Source: Fimbriimonadaceae bacterium
GTDB taxonomy: Bacteria; Armatimonadota; UBA10988
Length of the DNA stretch: 64,000 nt
Assembly (NCBI GenBank): GCA_020850355.1
Contig: JADZEX010000050.1
Span: 1 to 64,000 of the forward strand
Direction of reading: 5' to 3'
Below the pieces are notes generated by a model that worked only from the letters and a program-made list of their open reading frames with translations, ran no database searches and had not been told where the DNA came from. This document shows positions 34,827 through 42,712 of this stretch, piece after piece. Both the position numbers and the translations under genes were made by a program. Every line of letters starts with the position of its first letter. Positions within the stretch are counted from its first letter, which is position 1.

Positions 34827-36005
34827 ATGCATGTTGTTGAGACCGTCCGCCCGAGCCTGCCTGCCAGCGTCACGCTGTCCCGTTTCGTCGGTCCCAGCGG
34901 CGTCGAGGACGTGCATCTGGTCGTCCGACCGACCGCCTATGGCAGCTTCGCCGAGCAGTTGGCGTGGGTCGAGGAGGCCTACCGCGCCGCCCTCGAGGAG
35001 GCCGGGCTGGACCCCACCAGCGCGGTCTTGCGGCGCTTCTTCTGCAGCGACTTGCCGAACCAGGCCGACGACCTGCTGGCCCGCCCTTTCAGCAACCCGA
35101 CCGCGCCGGACACGCCCTGCGGCGTTTCCTGGATCTGCCAGCCGCCGCTGCCGCCAGTCAAGGTCTCGCTATGGGCCTGGCATCTCCACGACCCGGCCGG
35201 CCCGCTCGACAAGACGCAGGACGGCCGCTCCTGCTCGGTCGACCGCGGTGAGCTGGTCCACCACTTCACCTGCGGCCTGACCTGCACCAGCTCGCACACT
35301 TCGGCCAACCAGACCCGTGGCGTGATGGCCGACTACGAGGCCTTCTTGACCGCCCGCGAGCTGACCTGGGCCGACCATGTGGCGCGGACCTGGTTCTTCG
35401 TGCAAAACGTCGACGCCAACTACCAGGGCCTGGTCACCGCGCGGCGCGAGCTGTTCGAGGAGCGCGGCCTGCGGGCCGACACCCACTACGTCGCCAGCAC
35501 CGGCATCGAAGGGCGCTGGGCGCAGGTCACCGCGAAGGTGATCCTCGACGCCTACGCCGTCAGCGGCCTGCGACCGGAGCAGGTCACCTACCTCCACGCT
35601 CTCGACCACCTCAGCCCGACCAGCCTCTACGGGGTGACCTTCGAACGCGGCACCGCGCTCGACTTCGCCGACCGCCGCCTGGTGATGATCTCCGGCACCG
35701 CCAGCATCGACCGCTGCGGCGAGATCGTGTGGCCCGGACAGGTCGACCGCCAGCTCGAACGCACTTTGGAGAACATTGGCGCCCTGCTCGCCCAGGCCGA
35801 CGCGACGCTCGCCGACATCGGCGTCTTCACGGTCTACCTCCGCGACCCCGCCGACTTCGACCTGGCCTGGCACGAGATGCGCCGCCGCTTCCCCGGCGTG
35901 CCGCTGGAAGTCGTGGTCGCCCCGGTCTGCCGCCCCGGCTGGCTGATCGAGATCGAGTGCCTCGCCCACCTGCCCGTCAACAACCCCGGGCTCCCGGCAT
36001 GGTAA
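34827..36005 (+). CDS. RidA/YjgF-like two-domain protein (chorismatase-like)
   Basis: This is a 392-residue cytoplasmic protein. Residues about 265-385 form a RidA/YjgF-type domain (RLVMISGTASIDRCGEIVWP, TLENIGALLAQADATLADI, VEVVVAPVCRPGWLIEIECLA-like ending). The N-terminal half holds a second, more diverged copy followed by GLTCTSSHTSANQTRGVM. Two tandem YjgF-like domains also occur in FkbO/Hyg5-type chorismatases, so a hydrolase of small unsaturated acids is one option. AGGAG lies some 14 bases ahead of ATG 34827, which is far, so the start is uncertain. Neighbours give no pathway clue. Confidence 0.7.
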   Translation: MHVVETVRPSLPASVTLSRFVGPSGVEDVHLVVRPTAYGSFAEQLAWVEEAYRAALEEAGLDPTSAVLRRFFCSDLPNQADDLLARPFSNPTAPDTPCGVSWICQPPLPPVKVSLWAWHLHDPAGPLDKTQDGRSCSVDRGELVHHFTCGLTCTSSHTSANQTRGVMADYEAFLTARELTWADHVARTWFFVQNVDANYQGLVTARRELFEERGLRADTHYVASTGIEGRWAQVTAKVILDAYAVSGLRPEQVTYLHALDHLSPTSLYGVTFERGTALDFADRRLVMISGTASIDRCGEIVWPGQVDRQLERTLENIGALLAQADATLADIGVFTVYLRDPADFDLAWHEMRRRFPGVPLEVVVAPVCRPGWLIEIECLAHLPVNNPGLPAW

Positions 36006-36042
36006 GAGGGGCGCGGCCGCCACAACGCCTCGAAGCCATCGC

Positions 36043-36801
36043 TTACTTCAGGAACAACCGCTCGCGCTCGGCCTCGCTCAGGCCGCGTTCGACGTACCAG
36101 CGGTAGTGCTCGTAGTGCGCCGCCCAGAGGTCGCCGTGGCAGCCGGCCGAGTAGGTCGGGTAGAACTGCCGCCGGCTGCGGGTGCTGGTGTTGACACCGC
36201 TACGATGCGGGGCCAGGCAGTGGAAGATCAGGATGTCGCCGGGCTGGGTCTCCACTGGCACCCACTCCAGGCCGAGCGCCGCGACTTCGGCGTCGGTCAG
36301 GCTGCGCAGCTCGCCGATCGGCGTCAGCGGCCGCTGGTGCCGGCCCGGCGCCAGCTCCAGCACACCGTTCGCCGCATCGGCCGCGTCGATGGCGACCATC
36401 ACGCTGGCCAGGTTCTGCGGCGGGAAGACCTGCCACCAGGTCCAGTCCTGATGCACCGCGTACCCGGCCGCGCCGGGCGGTTTAAAGATCACCTTGTCCT
36501 TGAAGAGCAGCGGCTCGTCGTCGTACAATCGCCGCAGCGGGTCGAGGATTCGCGGATCCTGCGCGACCGCCGCAAAGACCGGCGAGACGTCGGTCACCGG
36601 ATCGAACTTCTCGACCACCTTGCCCAACGTCGGATGCCCCCGAAACCGCGTCCGCAGGTTGTCATCATGGACCAGCTCCGAGGCCAGCAGCCGGTCACAC
36701 TCGGCGTGCATCGCCGCCACCTCGGCGGCCGTGAACACCGCCGGCAAGTGCAGGTACCCCTGCGCCCGCCACTGCTCCACCTGCTCGGTTGTCAAGTTCA
36801 T
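36043..36801 (-). CDS. Phytanoyl-CoA dioxygenase (PhyH)-family protein
   Basis: This is a 252-residue Fe(II)/2-oxoglutarate oxygenase family member. The double-stranded beta-helix shows the iron-binding triad HQDWTW (His-x-Asp) and the distal His in HCLAPHRSG. A 2-oxoglutarate-binding Arg is probably in STRSRRQFY. The opening VEQWRAQGYLHLPAVF is typical of PhyH proteins. ATG 36801 is preferred, as residues before it in the open frame do not fit the family; the ribosome site is weak. Members hydroxylate lipids or small secondary metabolites; the substrate here is unknown. It is divergent from the CoxE-like gene. Confidence 0.87.
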   Translation of the reverse strand: MNLTTEQVEQWRAQGYLHLPAVFTAAEVAAMHAECDRLLASELVHDDNLRTRFRGHPTLGKVVEKFDPVTDVSPVFAAVAQDPRILDPLRRLYDDEPLLFKDKVIFKPPGAAGYAVHQDWTWWQVFPPQNLASVMVAIDAADAANGVLELAPGRHQRPLTPIGELRSLTDAEVAALGLEWVPVETQPGDILIFHCLAPHRSGVNTSTRSRRQFYPTYSAGCHGDLWAAHYEHYRWYVERGLSEAERERLFLK

Positions 36802-36865
36802 GGCTATGGTATCCCGTTCCACCATCTGGAATATGATGCCAGGGGTGGCGACTGTCAGGTGGCGC

Positions 36866-38092
36866 ATGGTTGAGCGGCTGAGCGGCTTTGCGCGGGCGCT
36901 ACGGGCGGCCGGGCTGGGGGTCTCGCCGGCCGAGGTGCAGGATGCGGCGCGGGCGCTGGCGGCGGTCGAGGTGGCCGAGCGGACGGTGGTGCGTGACGTG
37001 CTGGCAGCCTGTCTGGTGAAGTCGGCCGAGCACCGGCCGGCCTTCGAGCGGCTGTTCGAGAGCTGGTTCCTGGTGCCCTGGCCGCCGGGCGAGGTGGGCA
37101 CCAGGAAGCGCCGGTCGCGCCAGCGGCCGACCGAGCAGGGGCAGCAGCGCGGCCGGGGGCGAGGCCAGAGCGTGGTGCCGCCGGAGCAGCCCCAGGAGAC
37201 CGGTCAGGCGCCCCAACCTGGGGAGCAGCCCCGCGACGGGCGCCAGCAGAGCAGCCTGGCCCGCCAGCAGGGCGAGCTGCAGGCTCAGGCGCAGGCGGCG
37301 CGTGAGCGCCACGCGCTGCAGCAACAGCGCGCCGCCGGGTTGGCGCAGCGGCCGCTCTGGCGGCGCTGTCCGGCCGACGAGGCGACCGCGCTCGACCGCG
37401 AGTGCGAGCGGTTGGGCCGCCTGCTGGTGACCCGCCACGGCCGCCGCACGCGACGCGACGCTCGCGGCCATGTCGATCTCCGGTCCACCATCGCCCGCGC
37501 TGCCCGGACCTACGGCGTGCCCTGGCCGCTGCTCCGCCGCCGCCGCCGCGTCAGCCAGACACGCCTGCTGGTACTGTGCGATGTCAGCGGCAGCGTGATC
37601 CGCGCGGCGCGCTTCCTGTTGCGCCTGCTGCACACCACCGGCCGGCTCTTCGACCGGACCACCGGTTTCGTTTTCGTCGACCGCCCGGTCCCAGCCGCAA
37701 GCCTCTTCCGCCAGGCCGATTTCGACCAGGCGTTGGCTGATCTGGAGCGGCTCCCTGGCCTCGACCTGCACGCGCTCAGCGACTTCGGCCACCTGGCGGT
37801 GCGCCTGCTGGACCAGCACGCGCCGCTGCTGACCGCGACGACCACCCTGCTGGTGCTCGGCGACGCGCGCTGCAATCGCTTCGATCCGCAGGTCTGGGCC
37901 TGGGAGCAGCTCGCGGCCCGCGTCGCGCAGATCGTCTGGCTGAACCCCGAACGCCGCGACCGCTGGTACACCGCCGACTCGCGCCTGCGCGAGCTGGAGC
38001 CGCACCTCACCCATCTGCTGCCGGCCACCACCCTGGCCGACCTGGCGGCCGCCATCGGCGAGCTGCTGGCGCGCCCCGCCCCGCCCCGCTGA
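36866..38092 (+). CDS. CoxE-like VWA-domain protein
   Basis: This is a 408-residue protein. The N-terminal region (VERLSGFARALRAAGLGVSP) and the C-terminal VWA domain match CoxE-type proteins. The MIDAS motif is CDVSGSV near residue 239. LGDARCNRFDP matches the family's GD-x-R-x-N segment, and IVWLNPERRDRWYTADSRL matches its closing region. In between lies a Gln/Arg/Pro-rich, low-complexity linker (about 75-165). CoxE works with a MoxR-type AAA ATPase in metallo-enzyme maturation; no such ATPase gene is in this window. The start may be ATG 36866 or GTG 36845. I infer a cytoplasmic chaperone-like role. Confidence 0.8.
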   Translation: MVERLSGFARALRAAGLGVSPAEVQDAARALAAVEVAERTVVRDVLAACLVKSAEHRPAFERLFESWFLVPWPPGEVGTRKRRSRQRPTEQGQQRGRGRGQSVVPPEQPQETGQAPQPGEQPRDGRQQSSLARQQGELQAQAQAARERHALQQQRAAGLAQRPLWRRCPADEATALDRECERLGRLLVTRHGRRTRRDARGHVDLRSTIARAARTYGVPWPLLRRRRRVSQTRLLVLCDVSGSVIRAARFLLRLLHTTGRLFDRTTGFVFVDRPVPAASLFRQADFDQALADLERLPGLDLHALSDFGHLAVRLLDQHAPLLTATTTLLVLGDARCNRFDPQVWAWEQLAARVAQIVWLNPERRDRWYTADSRLRELEPHLTHLLPATTLADLAAAIGELLARPAPPR

Positions 38093-38173
38093 CGGCCGCC
38101 CGACGCGCGGGCCGGCTGTGGTTCAACCAGGAGGACCCCCGCCCGGCGGGTCCAACCTGCTGGGGCGGGAGCG

Positions 38174-40183
38174 ATGGGCTTGAGCCTGGGCCTGGCAGAC
38201 CTGGTCGCCGACGGGGTGCCGGAAGCGGTTGCGCGGCAGGTGCTGGCGGTCTGGGCCGCGGTCCCGGCAGGCCTGGGGCCGCCGGAGCGCTGGCAGTGGT
38301 TGCAGCGCGAGCTGCCTGGCCGGCCGCCGCTGGCGGTCTGGCGCCGGCTCTTTGCGGCGGTTTACGCCGACTGGGACCAGGCCCAGGGCCCGCCGCCGGC
38401 CTGGCTGCCAACGGCCGACGACATCGCGCTGAGCAACCTTGGGCAGTTCGGCGCGGCGCGCGGGTTCGCCGACTACCGTGCGCTGCACGCCTGGTCGGTG
38501 ACCGACCGCGCCGGGTTCTGGGACGCGACGCTGCGCCGGCTGGGGATCCGCTTCGCCACGCCGCCGACGACGGTGTTGGCCGACCTGGCCGCCGCGGAGC
38601 ATCCGGACTGGTTGCCCGGTGCCCGGCTGAACATCGCGGCGAGCTGCTTCCAGGCCCCCGCCGACCGCGTGGCGGTGCGCTGCCAGACACCGGGCAGGCC
38701 GCTGCGCGAGACCACCTACCGGGAGCTGCAGACGCTCAGCCAGCGCGTCGCCGCCGGGCTGCTGGCGGCCGACCTGCAGCCGGGTGAGGCGGTGGCGGTG
38801 GTGCTGCCGATGGGGCTGGCGGCCGTTGCGGCCTACCTCGGCGTGATCCTCGCCGGCGGGGTGGTGGTTTCGATTGCCGACAGCTTCGCGGCGCCAGAGA
38901 TCGCGGCGCGGCTACGGCTCGGCGCGGCGCGGCGGGCGATCACCAGCGGCAGCCTGGCGCCGAAGCTGCGGGCCGCCGACGCCGGCCCGCTGGTGGTGGT
39001 TGAGCCGGCCGATCTCGGCGCTGGCGAGACCGCCTGGGACGACTTCCTGGCGGCCGCGGAGGGCGGCCCGCCGGTGCCCCGAGCCCCGAGCGACGCCTGC
39101 AACATCCTCTTCTCGTCAGGCACCACGGCCGAACCGAAGGCGATCCCCTGGACCCACCTGACGCCGCTGCGGGCAGCAGCCGACGGGCACTGGCACCACG
39201 ATCTGCAGCCGGGCGACGTGGTCGCCTGGCCGACCAGTCTGGGCTGGATGATGGGCCCCTGGCTGGTCTTCGCGACGCTCCTGAACGGCGCGACGATGGC
39301 TATTTACGAGGGTTCGCCACTGGGTCGCGGGTTTGGCGAGTTCGTTCAGGAAGCCGGCGTGACGATGCTCGGGGTGGTGCCGAGCCTGGTCAAGGCCTGG
39401 CGCCAGACCGGCTGCATGGAGCCCTTGGACTGGTCACGCGTGCGGCGCTTCAGCTCAACCGGCGAGTGCTCCAACGCCGACGACTACTTCTACTTGATGT
39501 GGCTGGCGGGCTGGAAGCCGGTGATCGAGTACTGCGGCGGGACCGAGATCGGCGGAGGGTACCTGACCGGGACGATGGTCCAGCCCGCCGCGCCGGGGAC
39601 CTTCAGCACGCCGGCCCTGGGGCTCGACTTCGTGATTCTAGATGAGACCGGCCGCTCGAGCAGCCAGGGCGAGCTGTTGCTGCGTCCGCCGTCGATTGGT
39701 CTGTCTGACCGGCTGCTCAACCAGGACCACCACGCGGTCTACCACGAAGGCCTGCCGGCTGGCCCGCACGGCGAGCTGCTGCGGCGGCACGGGGACCAGA
39801 TGGAGGCGCTGGGCGGCGGCTACTACCGCTCGCACGGCCGCGCCGACGACGCGATGAACCTGAAGGGCATCAAGGTCAGCTCGGCCGAGATCGAGCGCGC
39901 GCTGCAGGGCGTGGCGGGGGTCCTCGAGACAGCAGCGGTGGCGGTCAACGGGCCGGACGGCGGGCCCAGCCAACTGGTGGTTTTCGTCGTGCTGGCCCCG
40001 GGCACCGCCTCGAGCGGGTTACGCGGCACGCTCCAGAAGGCGCTACGGCGACACTACGGCAGCCTCTACAGCATCGGCGACGTGCAGGTGGTCGACCGCC
40101 TGCCGCGGACGGCCTCCAACAAAGTTCAGCGCCGCCTGTTGCGCGACAGCTACCAGCAGGGAGCCAGCCATGGGCCAACCTGA
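38174..40183 (+). CDS. Acyl-CoA synthetase (AMP-forming, acetyl-CoA synthetase-like)
   Basis: This is a 669-residue cytoplasmic enzyme of the ANL superfamily. The ATP-binding P-loop is LFSSGTTAEPKAI (about 311-323); the A5 region is EYCGGTEIGGGY; and the hinge/C-terminal domain includes GRADDAMNLKGIKVSSAEIE and a probable catalytic Lys in TASNKVQRR. An N-terminal ACAS_N-like extension carries FWDATLRRLGIRF. GGGAG precedes the ATG. It would activate a carboxylic acid to its CoA thioester. The 14-base overlap with the downstream 3-hydroxyacyl-CoA dehydrogenase implies a shared catabolic pathway, substrate unknown. Confidence 0.9.
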   Translation: MGLSLGLADLVADGVPEAVARQVLAVWAAVPAGLGPPERWQWLQRELPGRPPLAVWRRLFAAVYADWDQAQGPPPAWLPTADDIALSNLGQFGAARGFADYRALHAWSVTDRAGFWDATLRRLGIRFATPPTTVLADLAAAEHPDWLPGARLNIAASCFQAPADRVAVRCQTPGRPLRETTYRELQTLSQRVAAGLLAADLQPGEAVAVVLPMGLAAVAAYLGVILAGGVVVSIADSFAAPEIAARLRLGAARRAITSGSLAPKLRAADAGPLVVVEPADLGAGETAWDDFLAAAEGGPPVPRAPSDACNILFSSGTTAEPKAIPWTHLTPLRAAADGHWHHDLQPGDVVAWPTSLGWMMGPWLVFATLLNGATMAIYEGSPLGRGFGEFVQEAGVTMLGVVPSLVKAWRQTGCMEPLDWSRVRRFSSTGECSNADDYFYLMWLAGWKPVIEYCGGTEIGGGYLTGTMVQPAAPGTFSTPALGLDFVILDETGRSSSQGELLLRPPSIGLSDRLLNQDHHAVYHEGLPAGPHGELLRRHGDQMEALGGGYYRSHGRADDAMNLKGIKVSSAEIERALQGVAGVLETAAVAVNGPDGGPSQLVVFVVLAPGTASSGLRGTLQKALRRHYGSLYSIGDVQVVDRLPRTASNKVQRRLLRDSYQQGASHGPT

Positions 40184-41117
40184 GTTCGCCGCCGTCGGGA
40201 TCGTCGGGTGTGGCGTGATCGGCACCAGTTGGGCCGCCTGGTACGCCGCCCAGGGGCTGCCGGTGCGGCTTCACGACCGCGATCCGGCCACGCTGGCCAG
40301 CGCCGTCGAGCGCGCCCAGGGCCACCTCACGCGGCTGGTGGAGCTGGACCTGCTGCCGGCGGCGGCGGGCGCGGCAGCCGCCGCGCGTCTGACGGTCGCC
40401 GAGCGCCTCGAGGCCCTGGCCGACCAGCCGCTGATCCACGAGGCGGCGCGCGAGACGTACGAGGTGAAGCGCCCGCTGTTCGCCGCCCTGGACGGCCTGA
40501 CGCCGCCGACGACGGTGCTGCTCAGCAGCACCTCGGGTCTGCTGCAGAGCGAGCTGCAGCCGGTCATGAGGCATCCCGAGCGGAGCCTGACGGCGCACCC
40601 GTTCAACCCGCCGCACCTCGTCCCGCTGGTCGAGCTGGTGCCCGGCCCGGCCACCGCGCCGGCAGTCGTCGAGCGGCTGCAGGCCTTCTACGAGCAGCAC
40701 GGCAAGGTGCCGGTGGTGGTCCGGCGCGAGGTTCCGGGCCACCTCGCCAACCGCCTGGCCGCGGCGCTCTGGCGCGAGGCCCTGGACCTGGTGGCCAGCG
40801 GCGTGGCGACGGTCGAGGATGTCGATAAGGCGCTGACCGCCGGCCCGGGACTGCGCTGGGCGGTGCTCGGGCAGCATCTGATCTACCACCTCGGCGGCGG
40901 GCCGGGCGGCTACCAGCACTTCATCGACCACCTCGGCCCAGCGTTCGCGGAGTACTGGCGGACGATGCCGACCTGGACCAGCATCCCGCCGGAGACGGCA
41001 GCCGCAGCGGTGGCCGGCGTCAACGACCTGGTCGGCCAGCAGCCCACCGCCGACCTCGCGGCGCGGCGCGACCGGCGGCTGGCGGCCGTGCTACGGGCCC
41101 TGCGCGAGGTTGGCTGA
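40170..41117 (+). CDS. 3-hydroxyacyl-CoA dehydrogenase-family protein (carnitine/gulonate dehydrogenase-like)
   Basis: This is a 315-residue NAD-dependent dehydrogenase. The Rossmann motif is GIVGCGVIGTSWAAW (GxGxxG at 13-18) and the acidic residue binding the ribose is in LHDRDP. The catalytic region reads LLSSTSGLLQSEL followed by HPFNPPHLVPLVELV, and the helical C-terminal domain contains PGHLANRLAAALWREAL. The short length and HPFNPP motif fit L-carnitine or L-gulonate 3-dehydrogenases as well as plain 3-hydroxybutyryl-CoA dehydrogenase. AGGGAG lies seven bases before the ATG, inside the upstream gene. It ends seven bases from a convergent gene. Confidence 0.87.
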   Translation: MGQPEFAAVGIVGCGVIGTSWAAWYAAQGLPVRLHDRDPATLASAVERAQGHLTRLVELDLLPAAAGAAAAARLTVAERLEALADQPLIHEAARETYEVKRPLFAALDGLTPPTTVLLSSTSGLLQSELQPVMRHPERSLTAHPFNPPHLVPLVELVPGPATAPAVVERLQAFYEQHGKVPVVVRREVPGHLANRLAAALWREALDLVASGVATVEDVDKALTAGPGLRWAVLGQHLIYHLGGGPGGYQHFIDHLGPAFAEYWRTMPTWTSIPPETAAAAVAGVNDLVGQQPTADLAARRDRRLAAVLRALREVG

Positions 41118-41123
41118 CCGCGC

Positions 41124-42626
41124 CTACCAGGACCGGCTCGACTGCCCCAGGCGCTGCCGGCCGGTGTGGCTCGGCATCGCCATGTCCTCGGAGGGATCGA
41201 ACTCCGCTCCCTGATCGTCGGCGTCGTCACCGTCGAGCAGCCCACCGAGTCGGTTGCTGCAGTAGTTCCAGGCGTTTGTGACGATCGAGAGATGCTCACT
41301 GACCCAGTCGATCTTCTCGGACAGATCGCCCCCGAGGGCGGCGTCGAGACCATCCTGGTAGTGTCCGAGGTCGGTCAGGTCGTCGATGGCGCCCTCGTCC
41401 GGCTGGCGCTGGGCACGGTCCATCCAGTCCTGCACCTGGCCATACTGCTCGGCGGCGCCTTCGGCCCGCTCGGCCCAGTCGCCGAGGTCGACGTAGCGCG
41501 GCGCCAGCCAGGCGGCGAACTGCCACGGCGACGCGGCGGCGGCGTGACCAGGCGCGACCTTGGTGGGTCGCCCACTGAACAGCCAGCCGGCCCGCGACAC
41601 GGTGCGGTTGATCGTCTGCCCCGGCTGCGCGGGGTGAGGGAAGGTCACCCGCAGGCCGCTGAAGTGGTGCTGCCGCAGGAGCGGCCAGCCGGTGACGGTG
41701 GCCGGGGGGGTGGCGTCGTAGACCAACTCGGCGCGTCGGCCATCGGCCAGCTCCAGCGCCAGCAGCCGCCCGGCAGCGTCGCGGCGCAGCACGGTACGCT
41801 GCGGCCGCCAGACCTTGACCGTGGTGCGCTGGTAGCTGGACGGGTCGTAGTTCACCAAGAAGCCGTTGCGGTGCAGGTTCCACCTCAGCCGCGGCACCGC
41901 GGGGCTGCCATCGGCCTCGGGCTCACCGGCCAGCACGGCGACGCGCTCCAGCTCCGCTTGACCCGGCAAGGTCGGCAGCGCGGTCATGCGGCGCAGCTCG
42001 TTCTCGGCGTCGAACGCGGCACGCGCGGCGGGGGGCAGCTTGGACCGCATCTTGGCGAGGGCTTCCTTGCCCAGCTCACCCCAGACGCTGCCCTCCAGTT
42101 GCTTCCTCTCGTCCTTCGTCAGCAGCTTCTCGGCGGTCTGGCGGATCTCGCGGTTGCAGGCCGACAGCTTGTTCTTGGCGAGGATTGCCCAGAGCAGGTG
42201 CTGGATGTGCGACTGCGGCAGATCGGGGTGCTGCCAGGCGCGTTGCAGGATGGCCCGCAGCACGGTGGCTTTGGAGCCCTGCCACGGCGCGGCGCCGTAG
42301 CCCTCACCACGGCCCGGACCGTGGGTGCCGGCGCGCAGGCAGTAGCTCTGCAGATGCAGCTCCCAGCAGCCGACACCGGGCAACACCAGGGCGCCCTGCT
42401 CGCTGTGCGCCAGCGCTTTGCCGTCCAGCACAGCCGGCGGTTGCAGGCCATCCAGCCAGGGCATCGGCGGGCGGGCCTCGCGGAAGCTGCTGGTCAGCGG
42501 TGGCTCTTCCTTGAAGAGGTCATCGAGACTTGGCAGCTTCAGCTTCGGGATGCCCAGCCCCCCGAACTGCGCGCAGGTAGGGAGCACGACCAACAGCAGG
42601 AGACCGAACCAACGGTGCTGGCGCAA
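41124..42626 (-). CDS. Secreted protein of unknown function
   Basis: This is a 500-residue protein if it starts at TTG 42626, which has GGAGAG upstream and yields a good signal peptide (RQHRWFGLLLLVVLPTCAQ). An ATG at 42683 is in frame but lies beyond a strong hairpin and gives a poor leader. I recognise no domain. A conserved-looking block, QSYCLRAGTHGPGRGEGYG followed by LLWAILAKN (about 90-150), and a central GRLLALELADGRRAELVYD beta segment are the most ordered parts. The C-terminal ~100 residues are acidic and helical, ending with Asp/Glu-rich sequence. Convergent with the dehydrogenase. Confidence 0.65.
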   Translation of the reverse strand: MRQHRWFGLLLLVVLPTCAQFGGLGIPKLKLPSLDDLFKEEPPLTSSFREARPPMPWLDGLQPPAVLDGKALAHSEQGALVLPGVGCWELHLQSYCLRAGTHGPGRGEGYGAAPWQGSKATVLRAILQRAWQHPDLPQSHIQHLLWAILAKNKLSACNREIRQTAEKLLTKDERKQLEGSVWGELGKEALAKMRSKLPPAARAAFDAENELRRMTALPTLPGQAELERVAVLAGEPEADGSPAVPRLRWNLHRNGFLVNYDPSSYQRTTVKVWRPQRTVLRRDAAGRLLALELADGRRAELVYDATPPATVTGWPLLRQHHFSGLRVTFPHPAQPGQTINRTVSRAGWLFSGRPTKVAPGHAAAASPWQFAAWLAPRYVDLGDWAERAEGAAEQYGQVQDWMDRAQRQPDEGAIDDLTDLGHYQDGLDAALGGDLSEKIDWVSEHLSIVTNAWNYCSNRLGGLLDGDDADDQGAEFDPSEDMAMPSHTGRQRLGQSSRSW

Positions 42627-42642
42627 CGAACTCTCCACAACG

Positions 42643-42677
42643 GCATCGCCCCGGAAGGCGAGCCCCCGGGGCGATGC
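42643..42677. terminator. Hairpin between the protease and the unknown secreted protein
   Basis: Perfect 12-base arms (GCATCGCCCCGG at 42643-42654, CCGGGGCGATGC at 42666-42677) flank an 11-base loop. It follows the protease stop (42713, minus) by 36 bases and ends seven bases before the GGAGAG site of the next gene. Without a U-tract, it might be a terminator or a structure near the ribosome site. Confidence 0.45.
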
Positions 42678-42712
42678 TGTCACGGTCTGCGCTGGACGTC
42701 AAGCCCGGCATG

